DNA from: Cunninghamella blakesleeana | Taxonomy: Eukaryota; Mucoromycota; Mucoromycetes; Mucorales; Cunninghamellaceae | Direction: 5' to 3' | Length of the DNA stretch: 64,000 nt | NCBI GenBank assembly: GCA_017871115.1 | Contig: JAFCIZ010000002.1 | Span: 3,679,501-3,743,500, forward strand | Shown: piece by piece, positions 11,306 to 21,652 of the stretch | Numbering within the stretch: position 1 is the stretch's first letter | How the letters are laid out: each line of letters begins with the position of its first letter | Notes under the pieces: generated by a model | What the model saw: the letters and a program-made list of their open reading frames with translations, nothing else | What the model was told of the DNA's origin: nothing | The model's database searches: none | Position numbers and translations under genes: made by a program

Positions 11306-11427
11306 ATTTAGTTTATCTAGGCGTAATAACAAAGAGCTGAAAAAACATATCAATTTAGCGAACTTATATATATATATATATATTAAGTTAATTGGTGATG
11401 ATAAAAGACATAAATATAATACATCAT

Positions 11428-11502
11428 CTTTTTTTTTATTTTTTTATTTTTTTTTATTTTTTTATTTTTTTATTTTTTTATTTTTTTATTTTTTTATTTT
11501 TT
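11428..11502. repeat. (T6-7A)n minisatellite
   Basis: Repeated TTTTTTA heptamers with small length changes, in intergenic DNA. Confidence 0.9.
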
Positions 11503-11990
11503 TCCCAAATCAGAGAATAACTCATTTTCTGAACCCCTCCTCCTCCCCCTCCAATTCAATCAATATTCCTCTTTTATAATTATATGTGCTGCTATTTTTT
11601 TTTTACAATAAAACTGCTTTATTATCATTTTATAAATAGTTTGGCTAATAGCCATTCGGTTCCTAAAGAGTTAAAAATGAATAAAAATATGTTTACTTAA
11701 AATCGATTTTTAAATATTGTTCATAAATTATATATTACGTTATATAAAAATAAAATAAATAGATAAAAATTCATGACCACTCACACACATACACACGTAC
11801 ACACATACACAAAGATATAGTCTTTATTTTAAAACAACATGGCTTGCATCAAAATAGGAAATAAAATTTATGCAATCTGACTATATAATATTGTTTTATT
11901 TTATTTTAATAAATAATGAATTTTATAGCATATTAACAATAGATAAACAATACATTATTTATTTGTTTCTAATAATGAGAACGGCGCCAA

Positions 11991-12287
11991 CTAATGGTGG
12001 TGGTGATAATGATTCCAGTGCTTATGACAACAATAACTTTTTTTATGATGATGATCACCATTGCAATGATGTGTTTTCTTTTTATAAGCAAAATCAGGAC
12101 AACTTGGGTGACGGCTTGTACAATCTGTCCACCAACAGCGATTCCATCGGTGGGCGTCTAAAGGTTGAGCAACGGTAGCACCATCATTACCATTAGTTTC
12201 TTCAGGTAAAGTAGCAGCAAAAGCAACCATAGAGGCTAACCATAAAGCAAGGACAAAAATATTAATAGACTTCATACTTAATTTCAT
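11991..12287 (-). CDS. Small secreted Cys/His-rich protein (paralogue B)
   Basis: Single exon, 98 aa. The signal peptide covers about residues 1-24 (hydrophobic core INIFVLALWLASMVAFA). The mature core, RWNRCWWTDCTSRHPSC then YKKKTHHC and HHHKKSYCC, matches paralogue A almost residue for residue, including all six cysteines. It lacks the long HRGG repeat tail and ends in HWNHYHHHH. The first Met was chosen because the signal peptide and promoter then align with paralogue A; Met5 is an alternative. Upstream it carries a TATATAAA (12343-12350) and the same two 14-bp promoter blocks. The function is unknown to me. Confidence 0.85.
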   Translation of the reverse strand: MKLSMKSINIFVLALWLASMVAFAATLPEETNGNDGATVAQPLDAHRWNRCWWTDCTSRHPSCPDFAYKKKTHHCNGDHHHKKSYCCHKHWNHYHHHH

Positions 12288-12342
12288 TTAATTGAGAATA
12301 ATAAAGAAATAAAAAAATCAATCAATTCTTTTTTTTTTTTGC

Positions 12343-12406
12343 TTTATATATACATTTAAAAAATGAAACAATACTTTCTTTTTAAATAAAATATAACCAT
12401 TTAAAG
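12343..12406 (-). promoter_or_regulatory. Promoter of secreted paralogue B, conserved with paralogue A
   Basis: TATATAAA on the minus strand (12343-12350) lies about 56 bp before the start codon. The blocks TTAAAAAATGAAAC (12356-12369) and ATAACCATTTAAAG (12393-12406) are identical to those of paralogue A. Their spacing differs by about 21 bp, so an indel separates the copies. Confidence 0.6.
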
Positions 12407-14504
12407 AATTATTTCACTAAACAATAATAAAAAAAGAAAAAAACCATGAAGTGGGGCCCTTGATTTTTTTTCTACTTTATGATGTTTCATTTATGATAAG
12501 AATAATATTAAAAAAGCAACGGTAAAACAATAGGATAATAGGTATATATAAGTATAAAGGAAAAAAGAAAAAGAAAAAAAACCATGGAAAAAACTTGACG
12601 CAGTTAAAAAAATATTTACAAGTAAATAAAATATCATAACCATATATATATATATATGTACACATATTGATATGTAACTGTATGGTCATCTTTTTGCGAT
12701 TATTAATTGCAATTGACTTATACCCAAGGAAAAGAAAAGTTTTAGATACATATATATTCTATATTAAATTGAAACAACATCTAGTCTATTTTTATATTAT
12801 AATGCCGATCACTACTATTATTTTTTTTTTTTTTTCACGTCAAGTAGAGGACGGTATTTGTGTGTAAAATACAATTACTTATTCAATTTAAATTATTTTA
12901 TACAAGTAAACTACGATAATAATGATAATTTATTTCACATTCATATATATTGTATAAAGGTATATATTTAAAATATTTGGAGAAAAAAAAAATAGATTTA
13001 AAATAAATAATACGCTGTATATGGCGAATATGTAAAAATATACACACGTAGTTCATTTATTTACTTGTTAACTTTTTCAATTTAATTTACATGGTACATT
13101 TTATTTAATAATATTTTTTTTTAAAAAAAAAAAAAAAAAAAAAAACGGGATTAATCTTCCCCGTAAGACTAAAGTTATTGCTAGACTATTAGCTCTATTT
13201 ACATATATATATATATATATATATATATAGAGGTTATTTTTTTTCCTGTATCTATGTTCATCTATAAATACCTGCTATTATCACTATTATGATCAAGAGT
13301 AAGTTGATAAGACTATTTGATATATCTATATATACTCTCTATAATAATATATTCTACGATCCTATACATTTCTTTTTTTTTGCCTTATATAAAATTACCA
13401 GATATAAGCACTGATTATTTAATAGTAGTTTGTTTCATTCACAAACAGCGCTAGAATAATAAATTCTTTTTTCTGTTATGATTATTCTCTTTAATAAATA
13501 AATAGAATAGAACAAAATAATAATAATATTAATATATTATAATATAACTAGAGTATTATTTTTTCTTTTTCTATAATATATATATATATATATATATCAT
13601 AAGTACTTCTAATCTATTCATTTTTATCATGCATAGATTTAAAATATATATGCATTTTTACGGTGTATCTGATATTGAACTTGAATAAAATATTATTTAT
13701 TCATCCTATATTAGATTACCATAGTAATACATAATACCAAATTTAAACTATATTCAATACTTAAATATGGATAGATTGATTAATATGAATAACATAATAT
13801 AAAATAATAATAATAACTATACAGCGGTTAAAGAGGAGCATTAAACAGAGCAATCTGGTAATAAAAAAAAAAAGTCCATTCTTCTTTTTCTTCTTTTTTT
13901 TCTTTTTTTTTTTTCTTTTTTATTTGTGAAATGGAACTTTAATAACTGTAATCAGTTTCTTTGATTGTCAGTCGCGTAAAAATAAAACGATTCTTATAAA
14001 AATATCTTCAAAAAACTGAGCAATAAATACATCAAGTTTAAACACTACTTTTACCAGTATCTTTAAGAAATAATTTTTTATGAAATCATTAAAAACATTT
14101 CTAAATACTAAATTAGCCATAAGCACATTACCTTCTATAATAAACAATTAAAAAAAGAAAAAGATTTCCAGGACTATCTACAACAGATTTGTGATTATAG
14201 CGGAATTTAAATTATTTTTAATTTTAGGAGGCCTAACTCAGACTCAGCTCTTTCTATTTTCTGGAATATTGCTGATTTAAAACTCCATATTCTTTTTATT
14301 ATTTTGCTATTTTTTGTTATATTATCATTTGTTAAAATTTTTATAATACTAATATATATTAATACATCACCGCTTCATGTTCTATAATATAATAGTTACC
14401 ATTGTTATTATTTATTTATAAATCATTCCAATACTTCTGATTTTTCTAAATGAGCTTCCTTTTTATTATTCTTTATCTTTATTTTGAGCACAGTGTCAAC
14501 AACA
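12407..14504. other. AT-rich intergenic region
   Basis: About 2.1 kb with poly-A/T runs (13123-13145), TA microsatellites (13203-13229, 13578-13598) and no supported gene. Confidence 0.6.
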
Positions 14505-14578
14505 GCTTCTATGGCGCAATTGGCTAGCGCGTTTGACTGTTAATCAAGAGGTTGGTGGTTCGAGCCCACCTAGGAGCG
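14505..14578 (+). tRNA. tRNA-Asn (anticodon GTT)
   Basis: A 74-nt cloverleaf without an intron. The acceptor GCTTCTA pairs with TAGGAGC (one G-T). The D stem is GCGC/GCGC. The anticodon stem TTTGA/TCAAG holds the loop CTGTTAA with anticodon GTT. The variable loop has 5 nt. The T stem GGTGG/CCACC has the loop TTCGAGC, and the discriminator base is G. A-box and B-box elements are intact, and a T-run (from 14579) serves as Pol III terminator. This matches eukaryotic tRNA-Asn. Confidence 0.97.
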
Positions 14579-14845
14579 TTTCTTTTTTGCTAATAAACAG
14601 AAAAGTCCGGCTCGGACATTATTATGTAATGTATTAGCTGTTTTCTTTCAAGTCAAAGTTTTGTTGTGTAAATTTTTGGTTGTTTGAAAAATAGAATTTC
14701 CTTTTATAGTTTTGGAAAGTAGATAGTTTTATAGTTTAGTTTAGTTGTCAGTGAGCACCAGTATCTTGTTTTATAAGTAGATACAACTTAGTTTAGATTG
14801 ATAATTTAAAATAAAAATAAAATAATAAAATAAAATAAAATAAAT

Positions 14846-14981
14846 TATATAATTGGATAAAGATCAACAATTATATAGACAAAGTAAAAATAAAATAAAA
14901 TAAATATAATATCGGATAAAGATCAACGATTATTATAATAAAATAATATAAAGTAATATTGGATAGTAATCAACAATATTA
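14846..14981. repeat. Block 1 of three hairpins sharing a 12-nt loop
   Basis: Unit 1 (14846-14877): TATATAATTG, loop GATAAAGATCAA, CAATTATATA, a perfect 10-bp stem. Unit 2 has loop 14915-14926 with the same bases and arms ending ATCG and beginning CGAT, with one bulge. Unit 3 (14954-14981): TAATATTG, loop GATAGTAATCAA, CAATATTA, a perfect 8-bp stem. The loops are near-constant, while the stems differ yet still pair. Confidence 0.8.
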
Positions 14982-15115
14982 ATATAAAATATAATCTTTA
15001 GCTAAAAAGATGAGTTAAGAGAATTTAATATATAAAAATCTTTATTTCAAATTAACTGATTTTTCAAAAGTAAAATAAAATAAAATTGTCGAGTATTTAT
15101 ATAAAAATAAAAATT

Positions 15116-15201
15116 AAAGTTTATACTTTTATACCTTTTGTAAGTTATCTTAAAGTATATATACTTTTCATCTTTTTTTAAAGGTGAAAAGTATAAACCT
15201 T
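15116..15201. repeat. Inverted repeat around a 16-bp palindrome
   Basis: The arms at 15116-15139 and 15180-15201 share GTTTATACTTTT and CCTTT in inverted orientation. Between them lies the perfect palindrome AAAGTATATATACTTT (15152-15167). Confidence 0.7.
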
Positions 15202-15373
15202 ATTTCTTTTCCAAAAAGGGTAAAAAGTAAAAATAGAATAACTAATAATAATAATATAATAAATAAAATATATGATAATAAAATCAAGTATGACTTTTAA
15301 CCTAATTTTTAAAGTGATCCAAGCGAATCCACTTCATAACAATATAAAGGAATAAAAGTAAAATAAAATAAAT

Positions 15374-15498
15374 TATAATTGGACAAAGATCAATAATTAT
15401 ATAAACAAAAGAAAATATAATATAATATGGGATAATGATCAACAATTATTATAATAAAAGTAATATAAATTAATATTAGATAATAATCAACAATATTA
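15374..15498. repeat. Block 2 of three hairpins sharing a 12-nt loop (decayed)
   Basis: The same order as block 1, about 528 bp downstream. Unit 1 has loop GACAAAGATCAA (15382-15393) with an 8-bp stem including one G-T pair. Unit 2 has loop GATAATGATCAA with a poorly paired stem. Unit 3 has loop GATAATAATCAA with 7 paired bases. Downstream, both blocks run into an AATATAATCT word and later into a CTGATTTTT(T)CAAAA word, so the duplication is larger than the hairpins. Confidence 0.72.
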
Positions 15499-16050
15499 GA
15501 ATAAAATAAATATAATCTGTAATTAAATGGACGATTTAATAGATTTATTTGTTATGATACAAGTACTTTATTTATAATTAAAGCTAACTGGAGTATTAGC
15601 TGATTTTTTCAAAAAATTATAAAAAATTCAGCACCTTTTTATATAAAAAAAATCTTAATTTAAATACAGATTGTTAGGTGTATATAAAGATCATTATATA
15701 AAAAGGGGTAAATATAAGTTAGATAATAATTAACTTGTAAGATGTATAATTATAAAATAATATTGGATAAAATATAAGGTTGGTATATATATATGCAATT
15801 ATATATATATATATATATATATAAATATATTTAAAAATTATTTTTAGGATTATTTAAGTATGGTAAGTTCAATCATACCATAACAGTGGCTACAACTTAG
15901 CTTATATTAAATATAATAAAATATATATTTTTTCTTTTTATCCTTTAAAAATGAAAAATATTAGTTACAAATATTTATATAAAAATTTAAAAAGATAAAC
16001 TTGCTTTGAAAAATAATTTTTTTTAATAGGAAACAGAAAATAAAAGATTA

Positions 16051-16082
<32 letters not shown>

Positions 16083-16669
16083 AACTAATATTTATATATA
16101 AAGTACAGTGTGATTATAAAAGTCATATCTGATTTTTATTTTTTCATTTTTTTTATTATTTCACTATATACTGCTTTTTCTTTCCTACTTTATTTTCTAT
16201 TATACATATTGTTTTATCGATAACAACAATAATGATTGAAGTATTAAATAAAAGTAGCATTAATTGTAAACATAGTTGTAGCTTGATATGTATTAAATAT
16301 GTTTTATAATTTAAGTACCTATCTTTATCATGTTAAAGTAAATTTTGTTAGTTTATTAAATATATTATTGTGCTGTAAATGTTATAACCTGATTAATTAT
16401 TATACCACATTGTTGGATTATTGTAAATATTACAAACACTTTCAAATAAAAGGTGCTCATATTTTTTCTTCTTCATTTTTAAAACACTTGTTAATATTTC
16501 TTTGATTGATAGTGTTTAGATTATATTATATGCTGGTATTCTTTAAAGTATGCACGAGTTGATTAGCTTGTTTTTATTATTGGTAAATATTATAACTACC
16601 TAAACATAACAATATAACCAACCATTATATAAATTTCAAATATATTTTTTATTAATAAAATTTATGGAA

Positions 16670-16850
16670 TTAGAACTGAATAGTGCTTAATCAGAACTGA
16701 AAAATAGTGAATAATACTTAATTGGTATTGAATAGTGCTGAATAATGTTTAATTGGACCTGAATAATACTTAATCAGAACTGAAGAGTATTAAATAGTAA
16801 TTAATTAGGGATAAATAATACTTAATAGCACTTAATTGAAACTGAATTGT
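16670..16850. repeat. Degenerate tandem array, core CTTAATYRGAACTGAAT
   Basis: About seven imperfect copies of CTTAAT followed by a GAACTGAA-like word, at intervals of 10, 20-21 or 31-32 bp. The spacings are roughly multiples of 10.5 bp. Confidence 0.75.
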
Positions 16851-17249
16851 ATCCATTATTAAATAATAAAAAGAAGGATTGGATCAGAATTTAAAATACA
16901 AAAAATCAATACTTTTCAATTTATCAAAATTCAGCGCTTCTTTAAACAGTGATTGTTTTAAACAATATATTTATTAGTTTTTTAAAAAATGAATATATAT
17001 GTAAAGAATAAAAAGAAACAAAATGAATGTCCGTTTTTTTAAGTGTAAGTTCAATATTATACCATTATCATCTTTATTATTATTTAAAAAAAGTAGAGAA
17101 AGATAGAAATGTTTTTTTTGGCGAATTCTACCAGAAGAGATAAAGCAAAAGAAAATGACTAGCGGAATTTAAAACTACGTTTTTTAAACTTTTTTTTTTT
17201 CCTTTTTATTTTTCTTCTCTCTTCTATATAGTTTTTTTATCCTTTTATT

Positions 17250-19603
17250 ATGCGTGAAATAATAACATTACAATTAGGACCAATAGCCAATTATGTTGGC
17301 GCCCATTTTTGGAATGCTCAGGTAATATATATAATTCTATATTTTTAAAATGTAAATTATTTTCTATTTCTTTCTTTTTTTCTTTCTCATTCACACACAA
17401 TTCTTTATTATTGTTATTATTATTATTATTTTCTTCGTTAATATATATATATGCAAATAGGAATCATATGATTATAGGGAGGAAAGTGAGCAAGCCGAAT
17501 TTGATTCTAACGTTTTATATCGTACTGGCCTTTCTATTTCTGTAAGTATTGATTTATATATGAATTGTATACAAGTGTTCTTATTATTTTCCTTCCCTCT
17601 TCCTTCCTTTATTTTATTTATTAATATCAGGGAGCTGAAACTTACGCACCAAGAGCACTTGTTTATGACTTAAAAGGTGGATTTGGATCTTTACAAAAAT
17701 ATAACAAGTTATATGCTGGTATGGAATCAGAAATACATTGGTAATTTATTCTTGTTATGCAAAGTACTATAAAAAAGTTTCGCCAGTGTATGTTCACTCA
17801 TATTTTTAATTTTTATATATAGGGATCATGATATACAAGAAATCAAATCTAATGTATCGGCACATCCATATCAACAACAATTGGACCAACTCGATGAAGG
17901 AATAATACCAAAAAAGGATGCATCCATGGATTTAGATGAAACAGTTACTAATTGGTCCGATTTTAATAGAGTTTACTATCATCCCCGTTCATTAAATACT
18001 ATTACAACTCACCAAGTTGATGATCCTCTTACACCTTTTGATACTTATACTAGTGGGCGCCAGGCTTACATTGATAATGAAAAGATAGTGGAGATATTCG
18101 ATAATGAATTTAGAAATATGCTGGAAGAATGTGATCAAATACAGGTACATATATAAATACAAATAATTAAATAATCTAATATATATATATATATATGGAT
18201 GAATAGCATGTATTTAATTGATATATATATAATTAGGGGTTTCATTTACTTACTGGCGTTGATGATGGATTTGGTGGATTTGCTGAAGAGTTATTACATG
18301 ATATCCGCGATGAATTTAATAAAATACCTATATTTACTTTTGGGATGATGATGAATGATCGTGTATTAGGCAATCAAGTAAGTTTTATTATTATTATTAT
18401 TATTTTTTTACAATATAATAATAAAAATAAGAAAAAGTAAATATATTAAACTAAAAAAAAAAATTATTAATAAATAAAAATAGACTTTGGATCATAAGAA
18501 GAAATTAAATAGATTATTCAGTACAACCCGATTATCTGATTTGTCTTCCATTTATGTACCAATGTATACACCAACAAAAGAAACAATGAATGCTAGCGGT
18601 TTATCAACTTTTATTCAACCTAATGTAAGTATTATATAACATTATCTGTCCGTATATTTATTATATATATTAATATTTCTTTCTTTTTCTTCTTATATAT
18701 ATATACATTAGTATCAATTATTGTATCATACAAGTGCTATATTATCTGCATGTATTGAAACAGCTACAGCCCCTTATAGGTATATATAGTTAGATAGATA
18801 TAAATGGATATAGAATATTCCCTGGAAGATATTAAATAATTGATCATCTCTTTTTTCTATTTTTTATTTTTTTTATTACATAGATTAAAAAAACCTTTGA
18901 TGAAGATGGATGATTTAAATACATTATTAAATTGGAGACGTGATACAAAAATAGCAAGTATAAGTCAATCTTTGCCTTTACCTTTAGTCAAAGAAAATCA
19001 AACACAATCGCTTTTACATACATCATCATCCAACTTATTACACTTTTCGTTACCTACACAACCTTCTTCCTCTTCTTCTCAATTTATTGATACTTTTGGT
19101 GAATCTATTGTTGTACGAGGGTGCGATATTCAACAAGCTACCCTTATTAATGATGCATGTCAACATTTTAAACAAGAAAATGATCTTTTACAAAAAAGGT
19201 ATGATAATAGAAATAATAATGAAAAACAAGAATCCATAATTTCATTTATTAATTCGTTTACTTTATATATTATAGAACATTAATAAAATCAGGTTACCCA
19301 TTACCAGATTCTTATCCAAAATTCTTTTCTCCTCATCTAGATAAAAATGGATTTATATCACCATCTATTCAACCAAATCAATATCCAACCCATGTTCCTA
19401 TTCTAACTCATATGTCCACTACTTCTTTAATACATAATACATTACAATCACAATGGCAAAGCACCAATGATATCTCTTATAAGGATTATATTGCTTATAC
19501 TGAAGGTGATCGTGGTATTCATTATGATGATTATTTAGAAACTCGAGAACAAATAATGAATATAATGGATGTTTATTCAGATAGAGATGATGATCTTATG
19601 TAA
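17250..19603 (+). CDS. DML1: DML1/misato homologue (tubulin-like mitochondrial inheritance protein)
   Basis: Nine exons: 17250-17321, 17461-17541, 17631-17740, 17823-18144, 18237-18377, 18484-18624, 18712-18779, 18884-19198 and 19276-19603, giving 525 aa (yeast Dml1 about 475, human MSTO1 about 570). The family start is clear: [20 protein letters not shown] and WNAQ, the misato segment II domain, followed by a tubulin-like region with [18 protein letters not shown] in place of the tubulin GTP-binding loop. The protein acts in mitochondrial distribution and morphology. All junctions are GT-AG and in frame. Its stop lies 110 bp from the stop of the opposing LENG1 gene. Confidence 0.95.
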
Positions 19604-19713
19604 ATGTATATTATATATATATTTATAAATAAAATAAAATAAAAATAGAATGGATATGGTTGTTTATTTACATTAAGAAATTTATAATATATATATTTTC
19701 TTTATTTTTTTTT

Positions 19714-20985
19714 TTATCGACGTCTTTTTGATTGTTGTGCTTGATTTGTTTCTATTTTATTATATTGTGAATGATATGGTTGATGGCGATCCTCTTTTAT
19801 TATTGATGATGTACTGTTATCTCCATAGATAACTGACTGTGTTCTTAATCTTTCAGCCTTTTCTCTTTCTAATCTTTGAGCACGTAATTGTTCTATGGAT
19901 GATGATGATTTTTTTTTTAAAGATGAATTTTTTTTTGAATGGTGATGATGGGTTGATTTATGTTTTTTTTGATGTTTTGTTTCATGTTTTTCTAAATGTG
20001 TTTTTATTGTAACAAGAGGATCATCTTCAATAGATATAGCTGGTCGCTTATGCCTATAGTATAATATATATAAAGGATGAAAATGAATAGATTAATCATT
20101 GATCTATTCCTTGATTATTATCTCTGTTATATATATATGATATTACCTTATTTGAATATCTTTATCATGTTTTGATTTAATGTATGGTTTACTGATATGT
20201 TCATCCGTATATTTATTAGGTTGTTTCTTTGCATACCAAGGTGTTTCTTTATCTAATACACAAATAAACATATATAAATATATTATAGGTAAGTAATTTT
20301 ATAAAGCAGTTCAAGTTTTTCTTTCTTACCACTAGTCCCTTTATCCAAATACATGGTAAATTGTCTTTCTTTATCAAGCTCCTTTTGTTTTTTTTCAGCT
20401 AAAACTTCATCATTTTGTGCGGCCTATTCAAAAAAACCCAACAAAGTAAAATAATAGTTATGTAAAATATCAAAAATACATTCTATTAATCTTATATCTA
20501 TATCTACATATAGATATTATATACATATATGATTACCTTTTCAATATCAGCAAATAATCTTACTGGTTCTATTGATGTTTGATCACCACCAGCACTATAT
20601 CGTTTTTCAGCTCTTTCTCGTAATAATTGTATTCGTGCTTCACTATCCTACCAAATAAATAATCAAATAAAAAAGAATAAGAAATGATTTCACTCAAGGG
20701 ATAAGGTAAACTTTTTTTTTTTCCTTATTATTATTAATAATTTAATCCTTACAGCTAGTGTTGATCTTTTATCCTTTGCATCTTGTTCTTGTTTTGCTTT
20801 TTTTTCATCTTTTCGAACTTTTTCAATATTCTTTTTATTATAAACATGCCAACTAAATAAAATAAATGAATATATATATATATATATATAAATATACATA
20901 TATATGTATAGATATATGAGTTGTTAGTTTATAAGTTGATTAAAATAAACATTTATCTTTACCTTTTATGTGGTAATATATTCAT
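19714..20985 (-). CDS. LENG1 homologue, CIR N-terminal domain protein
   Basis: Six exons (minus strand): 20963-20985, 20753-20852, 20537-20647, 20330-20423, 20147-20252 and 19714-20053, giving 257 aa (human LENG1 about 264). The N-terminus MNILPHKSWHVYNKKNIEKV is the CIR_N motif, with the LENG1 order: SWHVYN, a Lys/Glu-rich coiled segment, DSEARIQLLRERA, then ETPWYAKKQPNKY. The rest is basic and Ser/His-rich and ends in KRRR, so nuclear location is likely. CIR_N proteins are found with spliceosome-linked factors such as CWC25, but the precise role of LENG1 is unclear. The third base of the Ser in KSWH is supplied across the first intron. Confidence 0.92.
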
Positions 20986-21652
20986 GTTTAAAAACAAAAG
21001 AGATTATTGCTTGACTTGAAAAAAATTGAAAAATTGAAAAATTTAAATATTTTTTCAAAACCCGCCCTCTTTTTTTATATACAAAAAATGATGATGATTA
21101 TATATAAACATACAATAATAGTAATGATGATAATAAATAATACTAAAACTAATAATAATGGAATCAATAATAATAAAGTGTATAAATATTTATTTAGTGT
21201 ATTAATAAATATTGACATATATATATATATAAAAGATCGTTTTGTTAAAATTAATGCAATGGAATTTGAACCTCAGCACCTTTTTATTTTTTTATCTTTA
21301 TAATCATAATGAAAACCGGTGTAAGAGATTATAGTTGGTCATGTTACTCTGTCTCTCTCTCTCTCCTGAATAATCTATTCAGTTTATTTATTTATTTATT
21401 ATTTATTTGTTGTTTATTTTCTCTCTCTTTCTCCTAGTTTTTTTTTTAAAGGTCAATTTTTTTTTTTTAATTTATATATAAACAGGTTTCCTTTTTTCAC
21501 TTTTCTTTCCTTTTCCTTTCTCTTTCCTTTCTTTAATTTTTTTTTTTTTTATTATATTTTATACTTTATATTTTATATATAATAATAATAACAATAATAA
21601 CAATAATACTTATAATAAATAATAGTAGCAATAATATATTAATAATAAAAGA
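20986..21652. promoter_or_regulatory. Divergent intergenic region with pyrimidine tract
   Basis: 667 bp between the starts of the LENG1 homologue and the NDT80-like gene. A CT-rich tract (about 21346-21550) precedes the NDT80-like gene, as in many fungal promoters. Its short ORFs look like low-complexity artefacts. Confidence 0.5.

Larger units (their letters stand above)
14579..17249. other. Repeat-rich spacer downstream of the tRNA gene
   Basis: About 2.7 kb with no supported gene. It holds two related blocks of hairpins with a shared loop (14846-14981 and 15374-15498), an interrupted inverted repeat (15116-15201), a TA tract (15799-15822) and a degenerate tandem array (16670-16850). Words such as ACAACTTAG recur at about 14783 and 15892. 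It could be the remains of a retroelement next to the tRNA gene, but no coding relic is visible. Confidence 0.6.

Noticed and set aside
11289..11579. 96-aa ORF through the T6A minisatellite
   Set aside because: Mostly poly-Phe/Leu from simple repeats; no protein-like region beyond the first 30 residues.
11870..12178. Plus-strand ORF of 102 aa overlapping paralogue B
   Set aside because: Antisense shadow of the conserved secreted gene; no independent support.
21240..21290. tRNA T-arm-like GGTTCAAATTCC on the minus strand
   Set aside because: The flanking bases do not form a five-pair T stem, and no acceptor, D or anticodon arms can be found.
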